Shown in pieces: positions 61,731 through 64,000 of a stretch of 64,000 bases of DNA. Source of the DNA: Betaproteobacteria bacterium (GTDB taxonomy: Bacteria > Pseudomonadota > Gammaproteobacteria > Burkholderiales > Burkholderiaceae_C). Every line of letters starts with the position of its first letter. Position 1 is the first letter of the stretch. The notes under the pieces were generated by a model that saw nothing but the letters and a program-made list of their open reading frames with translations, had not been told where the DNA came from and did no database searches. The translations under genes were made by a program, and so were the position numbers. The stretch is from assembly GCA_016716535.1 (NCBI GenBank), contig JADJWD010000005.1:434001-498000 (forward strand). The letters are read 5' to 3'.

Positions 61731-62579
61731 ATGAAACTCCTCACCGACCCGCAAGCCGCGCGCGCGATCGTGCCGCGGCCGGCAGCGACGACGCTGGTCG
61801 TGCGCGACGCGCCCGGCGGCGCCGGCCTCGAAGTGCTGATGGTGCGCCGCTCGCCGCAGGCGACGTTCATGCCCGGCGCCTACGTCTTCCCGGGCGGCGC
61901 CGTCGACGCGGCCGACGGCAGCGACGCGGCCGTCGCATTGTGCGACGAGCCGGCCGAGGCGATGGCGGCCCGCATCGGCACGGTGACGCAGGTCGGGGCG
62001 CAGGCGCCGGCGTTCGTGGTGGCGGCGCTGCGCGAATGCTTCGAGGAATGTGGCCTGTGGCTCGGCCGCGCCGGCGCGCCGGCCGATGCCGATGCCGACG
62101 CCGAGCGCGTGCAGCGCCAGGCGCTGCGCGCCCGCCTGCACGGCGGCGAGCCGCTGGCGGCGCTGGTGCGCGAGGCCGGCCGGACGCTTGCCACCTCGGC
62201 GCTGCAGCCGTGGAGCCACTGGGTGACGCCGCTCGGGCTGCCCAAGCGCTTCGACACGCTGTTCTTCGTCGCCGCGGCGCCGGCCGGGCAGGTGCCGAGC
62301 GTCGACGAAGGCGAGACGACGACGCTCGCCTGGGTGCACCCGCCGGCGGCGCTGGCCGCGCATGCGGCAGGCGACTTCGCGATGGAGTTCGCCACCGTGC
62401 GCACCGTGGAGTCGCTGGTGCCGTTCGCGGCCGAAGGCGCGGCAGCATTGCTGGCGCACGCCGCACGCGCGCGACCGCTGCCGCCGCTGCATCCGCGCTT
62501 GCGGCTCGATGGCGACGGTGGCCGGTTCGCAATCCTGCTGCCTGGCGAGCCGGGCTACGAAGAGCACGGATTTCGATGA
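61731..62579 (+). CDS. NUDIX hydrolase
   Basis: 282 residues from ATG 61731. The Nudix box is visible in split form as GGAVDAAD and, after an insert, RECFEECGLWLG (consensus REXXEEXG). The spacing and long C-terminal part match the NUDT19/RP2p-like coenzyme A pyrophosphatase group. Substrate not determined. It overlaps the HAD gene by 4 bp. Confidence 0.85.
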   Translation: MKLLTDPQAARAIVPRPAATTLVVRDAPGGAGLEVLMVRRSPQATFMPGAYVFPGGAVDAADGSDAAVALCDEPAEAMAARIGTVTQVGAQAPAFVVAALRECFEECGLWLGRAGAPADADADAERVQRQALRARLHGGEPLAALVREAGRTLATSALQPWSHWVTPLGLPKRFDTLFFVAAAPAGQVPSVDEGETTTLAWVHPPAALAAHAAGDFAMEFATVRTVESLVPFAAEGAAALLAHAARARPLPPLHPRLRLDGDGGRFAILLPGEPGYEEHGFR

Positions 62580-63424
62580 CCGCAGCGGCCGGCGACGAAG
62601 GTGACACGAGCGGCGCGGCCGTGCTGCAGCCGCTGGCGCAGATGCCGCGCGCCGTAGCCGGCGTTGTGCACACGGTGCTCGCCGACATCGACGACACGAT
62701 CAGCAGCGACGGGCGCCTGACGGCCGCCGCCTATGGTGCGCTCGAACGGCTGCACGAGGCGGGCCTGCGCGTCGTGCCGGTCACCGGCCGGCCGGCCGGC
62801 TGGTGCGACCACATCGCGCGCTTCTGGCCGGTCGACGCGGTGGTCGGCGAGAACGGCGCGTTCTACATGTGGCACGACCGCGTGGCCGGCAAGCTGCGCA
62901 CGCGCCACTGGCTCGACGCAGCCGCGCGCGCCGCCAGCACGGCACGGCTGGCCGAAGTGCGCGCGCGCATCCTCGCCGAAGTGCCCGGCTGCGCCGTCGC
63001 GAGCGACCAGTTCTGCCGCCTCTACGACCTGGCGATCGACTTCCGCGAAGACGTGCCGCCGCTGCCGCGAGAGGCCGTCGATCGCATCGTCGCGTTGATG
63101 CACGAGGCCGGCATGACGGCCAAAGTGAGCAGCATCCACGTCAACGGCTGGTTCGGTGACTGGGACAAGTTGGCGATGACGCGCCGCCTTTGCGCCGAGC
63201 GCTTCGGCATCGACCTCGACGACGCGGCCGAACGCACGCGCATCGTCTTTGCCGGCGACTCGCCGAACGACGAGCCGATGTTCGGCTTCTTCCCGCACGC
63301 GGTGGGCGTGGCCAACGTGCTGGCATTCCGCGACCGCATGCGCGCGCTGCCCGCCTGGGTGACGGCGGCGCCGGCGGGCCGCGGGTTCGTCGAACTGGCG
63401 GAGCACCTGCTGGCGGCGCGGTAG
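62576..63424 (+). CDS. HAD-superfamily phosphatase (Cof/trehalose-phosphatase-like)
   Basis: 282 residues from ATG 62576, overlapping the NUDIX stop. Motif I VLADIDDTISSDG with both Asp, motif II VVPVTGRPAGW, Lys in GDWDKLAM and motif III VFAGDSPNDEPMF. A C2-type cap lies between. Likely a sugar-phosphate or nucleotide phosphatase; substrate unknown. Confidence 0.87.
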   Translation: MTAAAGDEGDTSGAAVLQPLAQMPRAVAGVVHTVLADIDDTISSDGRLTAAAYGALERLHEAGLRVVPVTGRPAGWCDHIARFWPVDAVVGENGAFYMWHDRVAGKLRTRHWLDAAARAASTARLAEVRARILAEVPGCAVASDQFCRLYDLAIDFREDVPPLPREAVDRIVALMHEAGMTAKVSSIHVNGWFGDWDKLAMTRRLCAERFGIDLDDAAERTRIVFAGDSPNDEPMFGFFPHAVGVANVLAFRDRMRALPAWVTAAPAGRGFVELAEHLLAAR

Positions 63425-63450
63425 CGCCGAGGAGAGAGAGCGGCTTTACA

Positions 63451-63473
63451 ATTTCAGCCTGCAAAGCTGAAAT
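63451..63473. promoter_or_regulatory. Inverted repeat in promoter of AAA ATPase gene
   Basis: ATTTCAGC (63451-63458) and GCTGAAAT (63466-63473) pair perfectly around a 7-nt loop, directly after TTTACA and 5 bp before the ATG. The stem covers the place of the ribosome site, so it may be an operator or an RNA switch for the gene. Confidence 0.5.
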
Positions 63474-63478
63474 AGCAA

Positions 63479-64000
63479 ATGTTCACCCGCACCGCCCGCC
63501 ACCGCCTGCTGCACCTGCTGCGTGTGTTCCCGGTCGTCGTGCTGACCGGTCCGCGCCAGTCGGGCAAGACGACGCTGGCGCGCGCTGCGCTGCCCGGGCA
63601 CGCCTACGTCTCGCTCGAGGACCCCGACGTGCGCCTGCGCGTCGCCGCCGATCCGCGCGGCTTCCTCGCCGCGCAGGCCGGCGGCACCGGCGTCGTGCTC
63701 GACGAGGCGCAGCGCGTGCCCGAACTGCTGTCGTACCTGCAGACCGCCGTCGATGCCGACCGGCGGCCCGGGCGCTACGTCGTCACCGGCTCGCAGAACC
63801 TGCTGCTGGCGCAGGCGGTGACACAAAGCCTCGCCGGCCGCGCCGGCTACCTCGAGCTGATGCCGCTCGGCTACGGCGAGGGCGCGACGGCGTTCGCCCG
63901 GTTGTCGCTGGACGAGCTGCTCGTCGCCGGCAGCTACCCTGCGCTGCACGCCGGCCCGCTGCCCCCCGCGCAGATCCATGCCGACTGGCACGCCAGCTAC
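63479..64000 (+). CDS. AAA-family ATPase (AAA_14/DUF4143 type), partial
   Basis: The first 174 residues are visible; the gene runs off the window. Walker A GPRQSGKTT (residues 25-33), Walker B VVLDEAQRVPEL and sensor VVTGSQNLLL are clear. The DUF4143 C-terminal domain would follow. These ATPases are mobile accessory genes of unproven function. The upstream inverted repeat is characteristic of the group as I recall it. Confidence 0.9.
   Translation, partial: MFTRTARHRLLHLLRVFPVVVLTGPRQSGKTTLARAALPGHAYVSLEDPDVRLRVAADPRGFLAAQAGGTGVVLDEAQRVPELLSYLQTAVDADRRPGRYVVTGSQNLLLAQAVTQSLAGRAGYLELMPLGYGEGATAFARLSLDELLVAGSYPALHAGPLPPAQIHADWHASY

Overview
This 64 kb window is GC-rich chromosomal DNA from a denitrifying betaproteobacterium. 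The order Burkholderiales (Rubrivivax/Leptothrix-like) is my inference from the GC-rich codon use, the gene order and the dispersed repeat at 10.4 kb. No rRNA, tRNA, CRISPR array or complete insertion sequence was seen. The sequence is gene-dense, and many genes overlap by 4 bp (ATGA or GTGA).

Region 1 (1-12.0 kb), respiratory nitrate reduction. On the minus strand, three tandem NarK-type MFS transporters precede narG and narH; narH runs off the left edge. A perfect FNR/Dnr box (9010-9023) separates them from a divergent plus-strand set: diheme cytochrome c, ankyrin protein, DUF411-like protein and pentapeptide-repeat protein. Region 2 (12.1-14.5 kb) is a small defence/accessory patch: a broken HsdR-like C-terminus fused to an S24 peptidase domain, and an Xre/MbcA-RES toxin-antitoxin pair with its operator.

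Region 3 (14.6-31.8 kb) is one long minus-strand run of nitrous oxide reductase genes: nosZ (Sec signal, clade II type), two cytochromes c, nosB, nosD, nosG, nosH, nosF, nosL, nosY, a TlpA-like thioredoxin, then menG/ubiE and menA, a BASS transporter, a second nosD, a small unknown protein, SCO1 and a flavoprotein. No nosR is present, and menaquinone genes sit in the same run. Region 4 (31.9-40.1 kb) holds a cupredoxin, nirB, nirT and nirS (cytochrome cd1 nitrite reductase), a lone receiver protein, a Dnr-type CRP/FNR regulator and a universal stress protein. Copper-delivery genes (DUF2946, PCu(A)C, SCO) follow. CRP/FNR-like boxes lie upstream of nosZ, nirS, usp and the DUF2946 gene.

Region 5 (40.1-59.0 kb) appears to be an amine/hydrophobic-substrate catabolic regulon. 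It has cytochrome c and mauA-D-E-B (tryptophan tryptophylquinone amine dehydrogenase) with a MarR regulator on the minus strand. Divergent from these is a six-gene set: aldehyde dehydrogenase, HAD hydrolase, class III aminotransferase, APC permease, Tm-1-like protein and a second aldehyde dehydrogenase. A DUF1329-DUF1302-RND-YCF48 module follows. A shared 18-bp motif (44143, 44226, 52218) ties the three transcription units together and is the most distinctive unexplained signal in the window. Region 6 (59.0-64.0 kb) carries two lipoproteins, an MBL-fold hydrolase, a NUDIX hydrolase, a HAD phosphatase and the start of an AAA/DUF4143 ATPase.

Taken together, the window encodes nitrate to nitrite (NarGH), nitrite to NO (NirS) and N2O to N2 (NosZ). 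NO reductase, heme d1 synthesis genes, narJI and mauG are not in view.
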